From Prochlorococcus sp. AG-363-G03 (GTDB lineage Bacteria > Cyanobacteriota > Cyanobacteriia > PCC-6307 > Cyanobiaceae): a stretch of 36,414 nt of DNA. Location: assembly GCA_003280265.1 (NCBI GenBank), contig QCFJ01000001.1, positions 1 to 36,414 of the forward strand. Direction: 5' to 3'. Made by a program: the position numbers and the translations under genes. Below, in pieces: positions 1 through 9,592 of the stretch (positions are counted from its first letter, which is position 1; each line of letters opens with the position of its first letter). A model generated the notes under the pieces. The model had not been told where the DNA came from and did no database searches. It saw only the letters and a program-made list of their open reading frames with translations.

Positions 1-82
1 CTTGTCTCATCATCCAAACTGGGGGCCTTTCAACAGTTTCTCCGCGAGCCGCACGAAGTAGTAGAGGAGTAGTTTCGTTCAT
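1..82 (-). CDS. hemE: Uroporphyrinogen decarboxylase, N-terminal fragment
   Basis: This is the first 27 codons of a gene that runs off the left edge. The reverse strand reads [15 protein letters not shown], then a PVWMMRQ segment. That matches the start of family signature 1 (P-x-W-x-M-R-Q), which lines the active site of uroporphyrinogen III decarboxylase. The enzyme removes four acetate carboxyls to give coproporphyrinogen III in the shared heme and chlorophyll pathway, and is soluble. An AAGGA sequence lies 7 nt before the ATG, so the start is well supported. It lies 161 nt downstream of glgB on the same strand and may have its own promoter in that gap, although I could not pick one. Identification is from a short but very characteristic stretch. 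Confidence 0.9.
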   Translation of the reverse strand, partial: MNETTPLLLRAARGETVERPPVWMMRQ

Positions 83-89
83 TATTTTG

Positions 90-94
90 TCCTT
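90..94 (-). promoter_or_regulatory. Ribosome binding site of hemE
   Basis: AAGGA on the reverse strand, 7 nt before the hemE ATG. It stands out because many genes in this window have no clear Shine-Dalgarno sequence, and it fixes the hemE start. Confidence 0.6.
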
Positions 95-243
95 TTAAGC
101 CAAAAATTTACATGAAGCAGTAACTTGAAAATCATGAAATACGTTCTCTGCAAAAGTTCGTCATACCTTTTGAATTTTTACATCCGGACTACAGTTGAAA
201 TTAGATTTTGAGGCAAGGTTGAAACATTTCTATTCGAGGAGGG

Positions 244-2511
244 TTAATTCTCTTTGGATTTATGCTTGAGAACTAGAACGCTAAGAGGAGGAAGGCAAAG
301 ATCTATTGAATTCTCATACCCATGTATGTTGTAAGAATCTGTTGCTTTGCCTCCCATATTTCCTAAGTTTGAACCTCCATATTTATTCGAATCTGTATTG
401 AAAATTTCTTCATAGAACCCATCAATAGGTACACCTATTCTGTAATTAGAGTGGTTTTGAGGGGTAAAGTTTGCAACTATTACTAACCATTCTCCATTAG
501 TTTTTTCTCTTCTCATAAAACTAATGACTGAATTGCTTTTATCGTCGCAATCAATCCACTGGAACCCATATTCCTCAAAATCATCTCTCCATAAAGCAGG
601 CTCTTTTTTATATAAAGTATTCAAATCATCTACTAATTTCAGTATTCCCTTGTGTGGTTCATAATTTAGAAGATCCCATTGTAAATCATCCCAAACATTC
701 CATTCTTGACGTTGTCCGAATTCCATTCCCATAAATATTGTTTTTTTACCAGGATGTGTCCACATGTACGCAAGTAAGGCTCGTGTGTTTGCGTACTTCT
801 GCCAGTCATCACCAGGCATTTTATGCAGAAGATGACTTTTCCCATGAACAACTTCATCGTGGCTTAAAGCAAGCATGAAATTTTCTGTAAAGTTATAACA
901 AATTGAGAAAGTGATGTTGTTTTGATTGAATTGTCTAAACCATGGGTCAATTTCAAAATAATCGAGCATATCGTGCATCCAACCCATGTTCCATTTGAGA
1001 TTGAAACCAAGTCCATTCATATCAGTTGGTTTAGTTACACCAGCCCATGTGGTTGATTCTTCGGCAATAGAAAGTGCGCCCGGAAAATGTTGAAAAAGGA
1101 CGTGATTAGCTTGTTGTAGAAATCTAACTGCTTCAAAATTTTCATTTCCTCCATCTTCGTTAGGTATCCATTCACCCTCCGGACGAAGATAGTCTTTGTA
1201 AAGCATCGATGCAACTGCATCAACACGTATGCCATCTATATGAAATTGATCAAACCAGAAAATTAGATTTGCAACTAGAAAATTGCGAACTTCATTTCGA
1301 CTGTAATTGAAAATTAATGTTCCCCATTCTTTGTGCTCTCCAATTCTGGGATCTGAATGTTCGTATAGATGGCTGCCATCAAAATAAGCAAGTCCATGTT
1401 GATCTTTAGGGAAGTGCCCCGGGACCCAGTCGAGAATAATTCCTATGCCCTCTTTATGGCATGCATCAACGAAGGCACGAAATTCGTCTGGTGATCCATA
1501 TCTACTTGTAGGTGCATACCAACCAGTGACTTGATAACCCCATGAGCCATCAAAAGGGTGCTCAGAAATTGGCATAAGCTCTATGTGAGTGAAACCTCTC
1601 TCTTTGACATAAGGAATGACCTTGTTCGCAAGCTCTTTGTATGTAAGCAATCTTGAGCCAGGCTTCATGTCTGCTGCCGGAACAGGAGGGCGATGCTCTC
1701 CGTCTGAGTTGATAAATGGTTCGTCTGAGGAAGCATGCATCCAACTGCCTAAATGCATCTCATAAACGGATATCGGTTGCTCTAGAGGATTTCTATTGTC
1801 CCGATTGGACATCCAAGATTGATCATTCCATTGAAATGAATCGATCTTGGATATGACTGAGCTTTTTGCTGGCCTTACTTCATGTTGAAAACCATATGGA
1901 TCAGCTTTCTCATAGCAATGTCCTTCCTCAGTTCTAATTTCATATTTGTATAAATCACCATCCTTAAGACCTGGTATGAATAATTCCCATATTCCACCTA
2001 GACGTTTTTGCATAGGGTGATGTCTGCCATCCCATGAATTGAGATCACCAATAACAGAGACACTTTTTGCATGAGGCGCCCACAAGCAAAACATAACGCC
2101 TTCTTTTTTATCTATCGCAGTAATGTGGGCACCCATCTTTCGCCAAATGTGATGGTGATTTCCCTCTGCGAAAAGATGTCTATCAATTTCACCCATCCAC
2201 TCTTTTCGGAAGCTCCAGGGATCATGTTGAACATGTTCAATTCCTCCTCTTTTAACTTTTATTTGATAGTCAGTGCCAGGATCTTTTTCTACAACTCCTT
2301 CAAATATCCATTCATGGTTGGGATTTTGTAGCTGAATATTCTTTGCTTTAGTTATTAGTTCAACTGCACTTGCTTCAGGCATCCATATTCGAATTATCCA
2401 TTTATCCTTAAACGGTTGAGGACCAAGAATAGAAAAAGGACTTTCATGTCTGCATTCAGAAAGTCTTTGACCGTCAACTTTCAAGGAATCTAGAATAATA
2501 GAGACGGGCAT
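244..2511 (-). CDS. glgB: 1,4-alpha-glucan (glycogen) branching enzyme
   Basis: 755 residues, full length for the long cyanobacterial/enterobacterial GlgB type. It cuts an alpha-1,4 glucan and re-attaches the piece by an alpha-1,6 bond to make branched glycogen. Two N-terminal carbohydrate-binding modules are visible (about 25-110 and 130-230, the second with [15 protein letters not shown]-like sequence). A GH13 alpha-amylase barrel follows from about 250, then an all-beta C-terminal domain. The GH13 catalytic set is present: nucleophile D431 in GIRVDAV, acid/base E484 in SIAEEST, and D552 in [10 protein letters not shown]. It lies 56 nt downstream of the CocE-type hydrolase and upstream of hemE, all minus strand. 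glgA is in the same window but about 28 kb away on the other strand, so the glycogen genes are not an operon here. Confidence 0.97.
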   Translation of the reverse strand: MPVSIILDSLKVDGQRLSECRHESPFSILGPQPFKDKWIIRIWMPEASAVELITKAKNIQLQNPNHEWIFEGVVEKDPGTDYQIKVKRGGIEHVQHDPWSFRKEWMGEIDRHLFAEGNHHHIWRKMGAHITAIDKKEGVMFCLWAPHAKSVSVIGDLNSWDGRHHPMQKRLGGIWELFIPGLKDGDLYKYEIRTEEGHCYEKADPYGFQHEVRPAKSSVISKIDSFQWNDQSWMSNRDNRNPLEQPISVYEMHLGSWMHASSDEPFINSDGEHRPPVPAADMKPGSRLLTYKELANKVIPYVKERGFTHIELMPISEHPFDGSWGYQVTGWYAPTSRYGSPDEFRAFVDACHKEGIGIILDWVPGHFPKDQHGLAYFDGSHLYEHSDPRIGEHKEWGTLIFNYSRNEVRNFLVANLIFWFDQFHIDGIRVDAVASMLYKDYLRPEGEWIPNEDGGNENFEAVRFLQQANHVLFQHFPGALSIAEESTTWAGVTKPTDMNGLGFNLKWNMGWMHDMLDYFEIDPWFRQFNQNNITFSICYNFTENFMLALSHDEVVHGKSHLLHKMPGDDWQKYANTRALLAYMWTHPGKKTIFMGMEFGQRQEWNVWDDLQWDLLNYEPHKGILKLVDDLNTLYKKEPALWRDDFEEYGFQWIDCDDKSNSVISFMRREKTNGEWLVIVANFTPQNHSNYRIGVPIDGFYEEIFNTDSNKYGGSNLGNMGGKATDSYNIHGYENSIDLCLPPLSVLVLKHKSKEN

Positions 2512-2567
2512 GACTTATGGCTTAAATAGCTAGTTAGCTTAATCCTATGACAGTAAATATTGAACCC

Positions 2568-4145
2568 CTAAGAGGAAATAAGTGATTCAAATTTAAGTTT
2601 TGAATTTAAAAGTAAGAGTGAGATTGTAGTCACTAGGCAGTGAGGACTGGGTCCTTCGCATAAATATTGACTCTGTCCAGGATTTATTCCAATTGCTGGC
2701 CATCCTGATCCAGATATTGAAATTCTCAAACGATCTCCTTCTTTAAATGTGGCAAGAATTGGTTGTAATCTTATCTCTCTGGCGGCTTGTCTATTTTTAT
2801 CAGAATTGGTAATTCTGAGAGCACCAGTTGAAAGTTGAGTTGCAGTGTTTTTGATTTCATTAGGAATTATTGATAACGCAACGAACAGATCAAAGCCTTC
2901 CCTGTCACATTTGGTTTCTAAGTTAAGAGTTGGAATACCTTCTATCCTTATTTCTTTTGACATTGGAGCTGTCGTAAATACTGCGACATCAGAACGACTA
3001 TCAATATTGAATCTGTTAGCTTTTCCAGGCGTATCACTTAGATGTCCTCCGATGGCTGGTACAGGTCTCCATGGGTCGTGTACTAAATTCACCTCACAAT
3101 CTGCTTCTAAATCAAAATTAGGGACCAGGCTGCCTTCGAATTGACTTATCGCAGCCAAACCTTCACTACGAAGATTCCATGTAGGAGTTTTGTTTTGAAT
3201 TGAAAGCTCCCAACTGTTTTTCGTAAGATTCCAAAGATTGATGGTAGGGAAAAAGATTTCTTTGGTTTTTTCTTTTAAATGAGAATCAAAAAAATTTAAC
3301 TGGGTGCGTTGAGCATCTTCCCACCATTGAAGATGAGTGGCAGGACCTATGAGTAATTTAGGACTGCCTCCTGCTTTAGTAGATTTTTCAAAAATATCTA
3401 AAATCCCTCTCAAATGAGGATCCCACCATCCCCCAATTAGTAGCAATGGTTTTTTTAACCAGCTGTCTAAAGGTATAAAATTTTTCCATTGAAGATTTTT
3501 GCTAGAAGAAAAATTTAGCCATTTATAAGCCATCCCTTGTGGATCATTCTTTTTAAGTAATTCATGACCGTTAAATAAATATTTTTTTGATTCAAGACTC
3601 TCACGGATTTCATGCCAGGCTGCCCAATTCTTTTCTCTTTGGGCCTTTTGAGCTGCTAATTGCAAACCCCATCCAATTCCCAAGTGCCACCAAAAGGCTC
3701 CTCCTTCACAACTCCAATGTTCCTGTTCTGAAAGCCCAGTCATTGCAGGGATAATGCAATCAGGTGGAGAGGTTCCTTCCTCTGCAATGAGCTGTGTTAA
3801 GCCTTGATAAGAAAAACCGTATGTACCTAGTAGGCCATTGCATTCAGGTAAGGATCGAACCCAATCATGCGTTTGACTGGTATCTGAGGCTTCTTGGCTA
3901 AACCCTTTGAATTCACCTTCAGATCCACCTTGACCTCGAACATCCTGTACTACGACTAAATAACCATTGCTAGCCCACCAGGAGGGATGGGCGTATGTAA
4001 CTGTAGAAGCAATTGCTCTCCCATATGGTTGACGCATGAGCAATACAGGCCATGGCCCCTCCCCTGGCGGTAACCAGATTCGAGATTTGAGTAATGTTCC
4101 GTCTCTAAGTCTTAATTCTTCGTCCCTCCATTTTATTGAATTCAT
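2568..4145 (-). CDS. CocE/NonD family alpha/beta hydrolase (S15 peptidase type)
   Basis: 525 residues, matching the CocE / X-Pro dipeptidyl-peptidase-like family. The N-terminal half is an alpha/beta hydrolase. The nucleophile elbow is GFSYQG with S112, and likely partners are D242 (GGWWDPHLRG) and H271 (GPATHLQWW), giving a complete Ser-Asp-His triad. DVRGQGGSEGEF at 68-79 is the family's hallmark loop. The C-terminal part (about 340-525) is the jelly-roll domain, with the PWRPVPAIGGHL stretch. There is no signal peptide, so it is probably cytoplasmic. Family members hydrolyse esters, amides or X-Pro peptides, and the substrate cannot be read from the sequence. It starts 8 nt after the small exported protein gene, so the two are probably co-transcribed. 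Confidence 0.88.
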   Translation of the reverse strand: MNSIKWRDEELRLRDGTLLKSRIWLPPGEGPWPVLLMRQPYGRAIASTVTYAHPSWWASNGYLVVVQDVRGQGGSEGEFKGFSQEASDTSQTHDWVRSLPECNGLLGTYGFSYQGLTQLIAEEGTSPPDCIIPAMTGLSEQEHWSCEGGAFWWHLGIGWGLQLAAQKAQREKNWAAWHEIRESLESKKYLFNGHELLKKNDPQGMAYKWLNFSSSKNLQWKNFIPLDSWLKKPLLLIGGWWDPHLRGILDIFEKSTKAGGSPKLLIGPATHLQWWEDAQRTQLNFFDSHLKEKTKEIFFPTINLWNLTKNSWELSIQNKTPTWNLRSEGLAAISQFEGSLVPNFDLEADCEVNLVHDPWRPVPAIGGHLSDTPGKANRFNIDSRSDVAVFTTAPMSKEIRIEGIPTLNLETKCDREGFDLFVALSIIPNEIKNTATQLSTGALRITNSDKNRQAAREIRLQPILATFKEGDRLRISISGSGWPAIGINPGQSQYLCEGPSPHCLVTTISLLLLNSKLKFESLISS

Positions 4146-4153
4146 TTTTTGCT

Positions 4154-4423
4154 TTAAAAAGTTTCAGGGCAATAAAGACCTCTTATATACATCGAAAGGA
4201 TCTCAGCATCAACTTCGCTTATATTCTTTTGAATTGAGATTTTCTGAATAGATTGTGATGAACCAGCCGAAATGTTTTCTTTATTTAGGTCCCTAAAACT
4301 TCTGCAAATGGACTTTGCTTCATCAGGATTTCTTTTTACACCCTCAAGAAGTCTTGATTGAGCCATTGCATTTTGATTAATGGCAAATGATGAAAATATT
4401 AAAGTGATTAGTAAACTATTCAT
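4154..4423 (-). CDS. Small putative exported protein, unknown function
   Basis: 89 residues. The N-terminus is a hydrophobic stretch ending in a type I signal-peptidase site (NAMA followed by QS, about residue 21), so the mature protein of about 67 residues should be exported to the periplasm or lumen. The mature part is polar, with two cysteines (in SICRSF and LYCPETF) that could form a disulfide, and no recognised domain. The spacing of EAKSICRSF and the final GLYCPE resembles small cyanobacterial secreted proteins, but I cannot name a family. It lies 35 nt downstream of the DUF4332-like gene and 8 nt upstream of the CocE-type hydrolase, all minus strand. It is short, but signal peptide and neighbours support it as real. 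Confidence 0.7.
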   Translation of the reverse strand: MNSLLITLIFSSFAINQNAMAQSRLLEGVKRNPDEAKSICRSFRDLNKENISAGSSQSIQKISIQKNISEVDAEILSMYIRGLYCPETF

Positions 4424-4458
4424 TTTCTCAAGTTTACTTAGTTTCTTTTTAATTATTT

Positions 4459-4887
4459 TTATTCTATTACCTTATTGTTCTTGGGTGAATTAAATAATGT
4501 TTTTTTTGCTTTCTCGATTAATAAGTGAGCTTTGCTTAGATCTATTAATGGAATTCGTTCTGTTCTTAAAATTCGTTCAAAACGACCAGTCTTTTGAACT
4601 AGCTCTTGAGGAGTAAGTCGAGAGAGTGCCTTGTTAGAAATTAATCCTGAGTGCATTAGCAAGGCTGCTTCATTAAGTTCAATATCTAACGAACATATAA
4701 AATATGCTATGCATTTAAGTCTTTTTAGATTACGAACACTACCCAGACTTCCACTAATTAGAATGTTAATTTCTTCATCGCTAATAGATAATAAAGAATT
4801 CCATGTTTTAATATCATTTGATAAGAGTATTTTTTCTTCTTGATAAAAGCTTTTAGGAAGATTTTTTAATAATAATTTTTTATTCAT
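4459..4887 (-). CDS. DUF4332-like protein
   Basis: 142 residues, no signal peptide or membrane segment. It resembles cyanobacterial DUF4332 proteins, which carry tandem helix-hairpin-helix-like repeats. Two such helical units can be seen: SIDEEINILISGSLGS-type sequence around 35-55, and LSRLTPQELVQKTGR around 89-103. Helix-hairpin-helix repeats often contact DNA or proteins, but no role is shown for this one. Its ATG overlaps the last 8 nt of ycf51 (ATGAATAA), so translation is probably coupled to it. I am fairly sure of the gene and moderately sure of the family. Confidence 0.72.
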   Translation of the reverse strand: MNKKLLLKNLPKSFYQEEKILLSNDIKTWNSLLSISDEEINILISGSLGSVRNLKRLKCIAYFICSLDIELNEAALLMHSGLISNKALSRLTPQELVQKTGRFERILRTERIPLIDLSKAHLLIEKAKKTLFNSPKNNKVIE

Positions 4888-5419
4888 ATGTCTCTAATGA
4901 GTTTTTTTCTTCAGAATCAGCCTCGATCGAAAAATCTTTGATTGGAGAATAATTCCTAATTGGCAATTCTATTATCTTTGATTCTTTTAAATCATTTATT
5001 ATTTCACCAAGAACAATTGGTCTACTTATCCCATCTGCAACTGATTCTATCTTTCTTAGTCTGACCTTTACCTGAGCACCATTTCTTCCTCCCCCTTTCA
5101 AATTACCAGCTATTTGTAGCAATGTTGGCTTGATCGCTTCTTTAGGAAAATCGTTTGAGGCTTGAGCAACAACCAAATCAAAGCCATTGTCATAAACAAT
5201 GGGAGCATATTTGTATCCTTCTACATTAAATGGAGGTGTATAACTTTGATTGAAGGCCCAGCAACTAGCTGATAATAAAAGTGTGAAAATTGTTGTGCCA
5301 GTGAGCCGGAATTTAATTCCCCAATTTAATAGATAAGCCAGAATTGTTAAGATGCCAAGTCCTGACCCTCCCCAGGCTAGCCATTTTGTTACATCTTGGA
5401 TAACTTCACTCATAGACAT
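4880..5419 (-). CDS. ycf51: Ycf51 family protein (DUF2518)
   Basis: About 179 residues. It matches Ycf51, a family encoded in cyanobacteria and some red-lineage plastid genomes, with no settled function. The N-terminus SEVIQDVTKWLAWG is followed by two predicted membrane helices (about 13-33 and 37-55), then a soluble domain with APIVYDNGFDLVVAQ and PIVLGEI segments typical of the family. The open frame extends upstream to 5467, but I place the start at 5419. An AAGGAG sequence sits 10 nt before that ATG, and homologues begin near this methionine. It overlaps the DUF4332-like gene by 8 nt and faces away from tamB across 66 bp. Confidence 0.85.
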   Translation of the reverse strand: MSMSEVIQDVTKWLAWGGSGLGILTILAYLLNWGIKFRLTGTTIFTLLLSASCWAFNQSYTPPFNVEGYKYAPIVYDNGFDLVVAQASNDFPKEAIKPTLLQIAGNLKGGGRNGAQVKVRLRKIESVADGISRPIVLGEIINDLKESKIIELPIRNYSPIKDFSIEADSEEKNSLETYE

Positions 5420-5429
5420 AGGCTGGTTT

Positions 5430-5435
5430 CTCCTT
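5430..5435 (-). promoter_or_regulatory. Ribosome binding site that sets the ycf51 start
   Basis: AAGGAG on the reverse strand, 10 nt before the ATG at 5419. It favours this start over the longer frame beginning at 5467 and over the methionine two codons further in. Confidence 0.6.
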
Positions 5436-5485
5436 AATTGATTCTTTATAGTTTGTTGGCTCCCCAAGTTTGAGAATGATGTTTC

Positions 5486-8400
5486 ATGGGAGATGAGAGG
5501 AGTTCTAAAAGATTAAAGCGATGGGGGCTGGCTGGAACCTTTGTGGCGTTAGGTGGTGTTTTGATTTGGAGTGGGGCAGATCTCTTGTTAGGCAGAACTA
5601 TAAGCCGTTTTTCACCTCAAATAGAAAAAACATTATCAAACTCCTTAGGCCATCCTTTGAAAATAGGAGCCTATAGAGGGCTTAGACCATGGGGCGTTGC
5701 GTTGGGACGAACGAAGTTGCTTCCAGGTAAAAAAGATTCTTCATCAGTCGATATTTCAACTTTAACCGTTAAATTTGCGCCTTTTGCAAGTTTATTTAAT
5801 TGGCAACCTGTTGCAATATTTTATCCAAATGGAACTGAAATTATACTAACCAAAAATAATAAAGGTTCTTTTTGGGCCTTGCCCTCGGTTGATGATTCTA
5901 AGTCAAATAACTTACATCTAAGATTTAATCTAAAAGGCTCAACTAAAATTGTATTTAATCCTGGAGAAAAAATATTATTTGCTAGAGGCAATCTTGGTCT
6001 TAACCTTGCTAAGAAAAAGATTTATGGTGCTGTTAACTTACATTCTAAAAAGCAGGGAAGTCTCTATCTTTCTGGTAAGGGCCATTGGGATGGATTAGAA
6101 TTTCATGCTAAAGCAAGAGTTGATAAACTTAGACTTGGTTTCTTACAGGGGATCTTAGGAAATGATTCAAATATTATTTCCAAGGGAAATATTAATGGTA
6201 AAATTAATTTAGGAATAGATAAAGGTTTTATAAAATGCAAAGGTGGTTTAACTGCAGATGATCTAAGCTTAAGAGGATGGATTTTAAATGATACGCTATC
6301 TACTAACCAGTCAAGAATAAAATGTGATAATAAAAGGTTAAAAATAATAGATTCAAATTGGCAATATGGTTATTGGGATATATCTACTTCAGCTGAAATC
6401 CCATTTTATAAAAAAGATTTAACACATATAAAATCTCTAGCCTATATAAAAATTAAAGACTTTGATCATAAACCTCTTGCATTGAAATTTAAACTGCCAA
6501 TTTCAATAGTTGACAGACGCCTTATACCTGGATATTTAAAAGCGAATTTAAATTTAGAATCTTTTCCTTTAGGTGCATTAAATCCAATATTAAATGCATC
6601 ATTATCTGGAAAATTAAATACAACTGGTGACTTTTATGGGCCTCTGACTTCATTAAATTCTTCTATTGACCTTTCTTTGGATAATCCACAAGTTAATGGT
6701 ATTCGCTTAAGAGAAAAGTGGAGAGGTTCCTTTACTCGAATACCAGATGAAAAGAAATGGGGTAGTTTGAGAATCAAATCCGAAGGGGCTTCTACCCCTG
6801 CTGATCTTCAAATTAACTTCAATAAAAATGGTAATTTCAATGATTTAAGCTTAAATAGATTGGGAGGTAAAATAAGTATAAACTCTAAATTAAACGCTTT
6901 TGAATGGGATGCTAATAAGTTTAGATTAGATAGAATAGAAGTTGCTTTGCCGCCAGAGAAGAGTTTTAAAAGTATATTTGGGGAAGTGTCAGGTAATGGA
7001 ATATTTTCTCTTGATCCACTATTTCTTAATGGTTATGTAAATTTAGATTATTTTAGATTGTTAGGTTTCAAATTAAAAAAAGCACGAATTAATGGAAAAA
7101 TTGAAAATTCAGAAACTAATCTAAAAGGTGAATTAACTACATCTAAAAATGGAAAGATTAAATTTGATATTAATAATGGATCTGAATTTTCTTTATTAGC
7201 TCAAGTTAAAGATCTTAGCTCTAGTTGGATCGCTGCTACTGCTTTAGAGTTTCCAAAGTTAGGGTTGAAGTACTCAGAGGCATTGGGTGAAGCAGAAGAT
7301 TTAGGGAGATTGAAGATTGGTGAAAATAATAGTTCTTTAGATGATCAACTAGAAGCTTTAGCTAGATCTAAGGATTTATATAAAGAAGAGATTAATAAGA
7401 TAAATAATAAGAGTATTATTAATCCTTATGATCTAAATGGAAATGTTGATGCGGATATTAAATTAAGCGGTCCAAACCTATCTGATTTAAAGTTGGAAGC
7501 TAAAGCATTTGGAAAGGTTTGGACAAACAAACTGAAGATTATAAATTCAAAAGATATAAGACCTTTTAAAGCATTTTTTAATGGAAATCTAGGATCAGGT
7601 AATGGAAACTTTTCATTACTTGACTTCAATTTTTCATTATTATCTTTGCTTGCGCCAATTCCATCAACAGTTAATGGATATTTTGGTTTAAGTGGTAAAT
7701 ATAGTTTAACTAATGGTACCCCACAAGTAACTTCTGATCTAATTATCAAAGACACAAAAATTGATGATAGAAAAATTATTTTAAATAAAGGAACTATTTT
7801 CTATAAAGATAATTATCTTGAATTTGATATAGCTCTGAGGGATCAATCTACGATAAACCCAGTTGAATTAAGTGGAATCTATCCATTAAATAATTCTTAC
7901 CCTATCGATCTAAAAGTCGAAAGTCATGGAGATGGATTGATTTTTTTAACAGGTCTAACAAAAGGAAATGTATCTTGGACATCGGGGTCTGCTGATCTGA
8001 GCTTGCTAATTAGTGGAACGCCAAAAAAACCAGTAGCGAATGGTTTTTTTGTTTTTAACAACAGTGATCTACTTTTTCAAAATAGAGAAATTAATAATTT
8101 GAATAGCACAGTAGTTTTTGATTTTAATAGACTTGAAGTTAGTGAACTAACAGCAAATATTGGGCCAAACGGTCTTGTTAAGAGTAAAGGAGGAATTTCG
8201 TTATTTGATTCTCAATTAAGAGAAATTGAACCATTGGCGTTTTCTATAGAGAAAACACGTATCAAAACAGCATTTACTGATATCAGAGCTTCATCCAAGA
8301 TTATTGTTAAAGGTTCTATTATTAAACCTAAATTGGCAGGCGAAGTCTTTGTTTCAGAAGGCTCAATTTTTGCTAAAAGAGCTAATAATCCTGACAAGAA

Positions 8401-9445
8401 CACATCTGATAAATCTGATATCCCTAAAGATTCTAAGGTTAAAAGTATTCCTAACTTCCCTGAACAAAACTGGAGCCAGGTAGAACCTCTGGTTTTATTC
8501 ATTCAAGATGAAGATGCTCCTGCAAGCCGAATATTGAGTGCTGGTTTTCCTAGTGGATTGGAAGCCATTAGCTTTGAGGATTTTAAGCTTGTACTTGGCC
8601 CCTCATTGAGATTAGTTTCTCAACCCTTAGCAAGTTTTGAAACGAATGGATTTCTTTTCTTAAATGGCGCTTTTGACGAGACACTTGAAGTTAGTGGAGT
8701 CATTAAACTTGTTAGTGGTTACGTTAACCTCTTTACGACTACTTTTAATCTAGATCAAAGTGAACCTAATGTAGCCGTATTTGTCCCCTCTATGGGAATG
8801 ATTCCATATGTTGATGTGACTTTGAAAAGCCGTGTCCCAGATAATGTTAGAGATATCAGTAATTTTTCCTCTAATGGCATGGCATCATTTGGCATTGGAG
8901 GCTCTCGTTTCGTAAATGTCGAAGTGACAGCTTCTGGACCTGCAGATCGAATTAGTGAAAACTTTCAATTAAGAAGTACTCCATCATTGGGAAGAAGTGA
9001 ATTGTTAGGACTCATAGGAGGCAATTCTCTTGCAAGCTTAATAAGTAGTGGAGGTAATGGAGATGCTCTCACTAGTTTTCTGAATAGATCTTTTGCTTCC
9101 TATCTTCAAGGTAATATTAATGGTTTTTTAAGTAATAGGCTTCAAATATCTTTGTATCCTGCCTATGTAGGTGGATCTGATTTAGAGAGTGATGCCAGTG
9201 ATAGCAGTTCTTCAAGTAGTGATCAGGAAGATACAAATTTGCCAGGTCAGCAGGCATGGGTGACAGAAATAGGAGTCGACATTAATGATAAGATTAATTT
9301 TTCAGTTCAGGCTGCTCCTAACCGACAGGATATTACCCCAAAAGGAAATATTACTTTTCAAATGAATTCTAATGTAGGTCTACTTGGCTCGTTTGATAAG
9401 AATGGGAATTGGCAAAGTCAGCTCCAACTCTATTTTAGATATTAA
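5486..9445 (+). CDS. tamB: TamB-family translocation/assembly protein (DUF490)
   Basis: 1319 residues. One N-terminal membrane anchor (about 14-34) is followed by a very long beta-rich region and a conserved C-terminal DUF490 domain (about 950-1319), the arrangement of TamB/AsmA-like proteins. These form a hydrophobic groove spanning the periplasm. They take part in outer-membrane protein assembly and in moving lipid between the inner and outer membranes. The C-terminal region contains VSGVIKLVSGYVNLF and RSTPSLGRSELLGLIGG, typical of the domain, and the chain ends on an aromatic residue (YFRY). A low-complexity serine/aspartate run (DASDSSSSSSDQED) lies near 1235. Many homologues carry a different middle length, so exact function is by family. 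No strong Shine-Dalgarno precedes the ATG. Divergent from ycf51. Confidence 0.88.
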   Translation: MGDERSSKRLKRWGLAGTFVALGGVLIWSGADLLLGRTISRFSPQIEKTLSNSLGHPLKIGAYRGLRPWGVALGRTKLLPGKKDSSSVDISTLTVKFAPFASLFNWQPVAIFYPNGTEIILTKNNKGSFWALPSVDDSKSNNLHLRFNLKGSTKIVFNPGEKILFARGNLGLNLAKKKIYGAVNLHSKKQGSLYLSGKGHWDGLEFHAKARVDKLRLGFLQGILGNDSNIISKGNINGKINLGIDKGFIKCKGGLTADDLSLRGWILNDTLSTNQSRIKCDNKRLKIIDSNWQYGYWDISTSAEIPFYKKDLTHIKSLAYIKIKDFDHKPLALKFKLPISIVDRRLIPGYLKANLNLESFPLGALNPILNASLSGKLNTTGDFYGPLTSLNSSIDLSLDNPQVNGIRLREKWRGSFTRIPDEKKWGSLRIKSEGASTPADLQINFNKNGNFNDLSLNRLGGKISINSKLNAFEWDANKFRLDRIEVALPPEKSFKSIFGEVSGNGIFSLDPLFLNGYVNLDYFRLLGFKLKKARINGKIENSETNLKGELTTSKNGKIKFDINNGSEFSLLAQVKDLSSSWIAATALEFPKLGLKYSEALGEAEDLGRLKIGENNSSLDDQLEALARSKDLYKEEINKINNKSIINPYDLNGNVDADIKLSGPNLSDLKLEAKAFGKVWTNKLKIINSKDIRPFKAFFNGNLGSGNGNFSLLDFNFSLLSLLAPIPSTVNGYFGLSGKYSLTNGTPQVTSDLIIKDTKIDDRKIILNKGTIFYKDNYLEFDIALRDQSTINPVELSGIYPLNNSYPIDLKVESHGDGLIFLTGLTKGNVSWTSGSADLSLLISGTPKKPVANGFFVFNNSDLLFQNREINNLNSTVVFDFNRLEVSELTANIGPNGLVKSKGGISLFDSQLREIEPLAFSIEKTRIKTAFTDIRASSKIIVKGSIIKPKLAGEVFVSEGSIFAKRANNPDKNTSDKSDIPKDSKVKSIPNFPEQNWSQVEPLVLFIQDEDAPASRILSAGFPSGLEAISFEDFKLVLGPSLRLVSQPLASFETNGFLFLNGAFDETLEVSGVIKLVSGYVNLFTTTFNLDQSEPNVAVFVPSMGMIPYVDVTLKSRVPDNVRDISNFSSNGMASFGIGGSRFVNVEVTASGPADRISENFQLRSTPSLGRSELLGLIGGNSLASLISSGGNGDALTSFLNRSFASYLQGNINGFLSNRLQISLYPAYVGGSDLESDASDSSSSSSDQEDTNLPGQQAWVTEIGVDINDKINFSVQAAPNRQDITPKGNITFQMNSNVGLLGSFDKNGNWQSQLQLYFRY

Positions 9446-9592
9446 AAAATAAATAGTTGAATAAAAATGACTTAACTAAAATTTTTCAATTAGCATAGAT
9501 TTTTATCTTCTTTTATTGCTTGATTCGCCATTAAAGGAATATTTTAAAGACAGTGAAAATTTATCTTCGATTAAATAGTTTATCCAAATCAA

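Noticed and set aside
134-211. A 25-codon plus-strand frame in the glgB-hemE gap
   Set aside because: It is antisense to both neighbours, has no ribosome binding site and shows no recognisable sequence; likely chance.
2845-3144. 99-residue plus-strand frame opposite the CocE-type hydrolase
   Set aside because: It lies fully within a well-supported gene on the other strand and has no protein-like features of its own.
5420-5467. Longer N-terminus for Ycf51 from 5467
   Set aside because: The AAGGAG lies inside this extension and points to the ATG at 5419, and the family starts near that methionine.
7426-7755. 109-residue minus-strand frame opposite tamB
   Set aside because: Antisense shadow of a long clear coding region, with no domain or start signal.
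9446-9592. Promoter for proA in the tamB-proA gap
   Set aside because: A TTGATT is followed at 17 nt by TTTAAA, which lacks the key second and sixth bases of a -10 box; not convincing in such AT-rich DNA.
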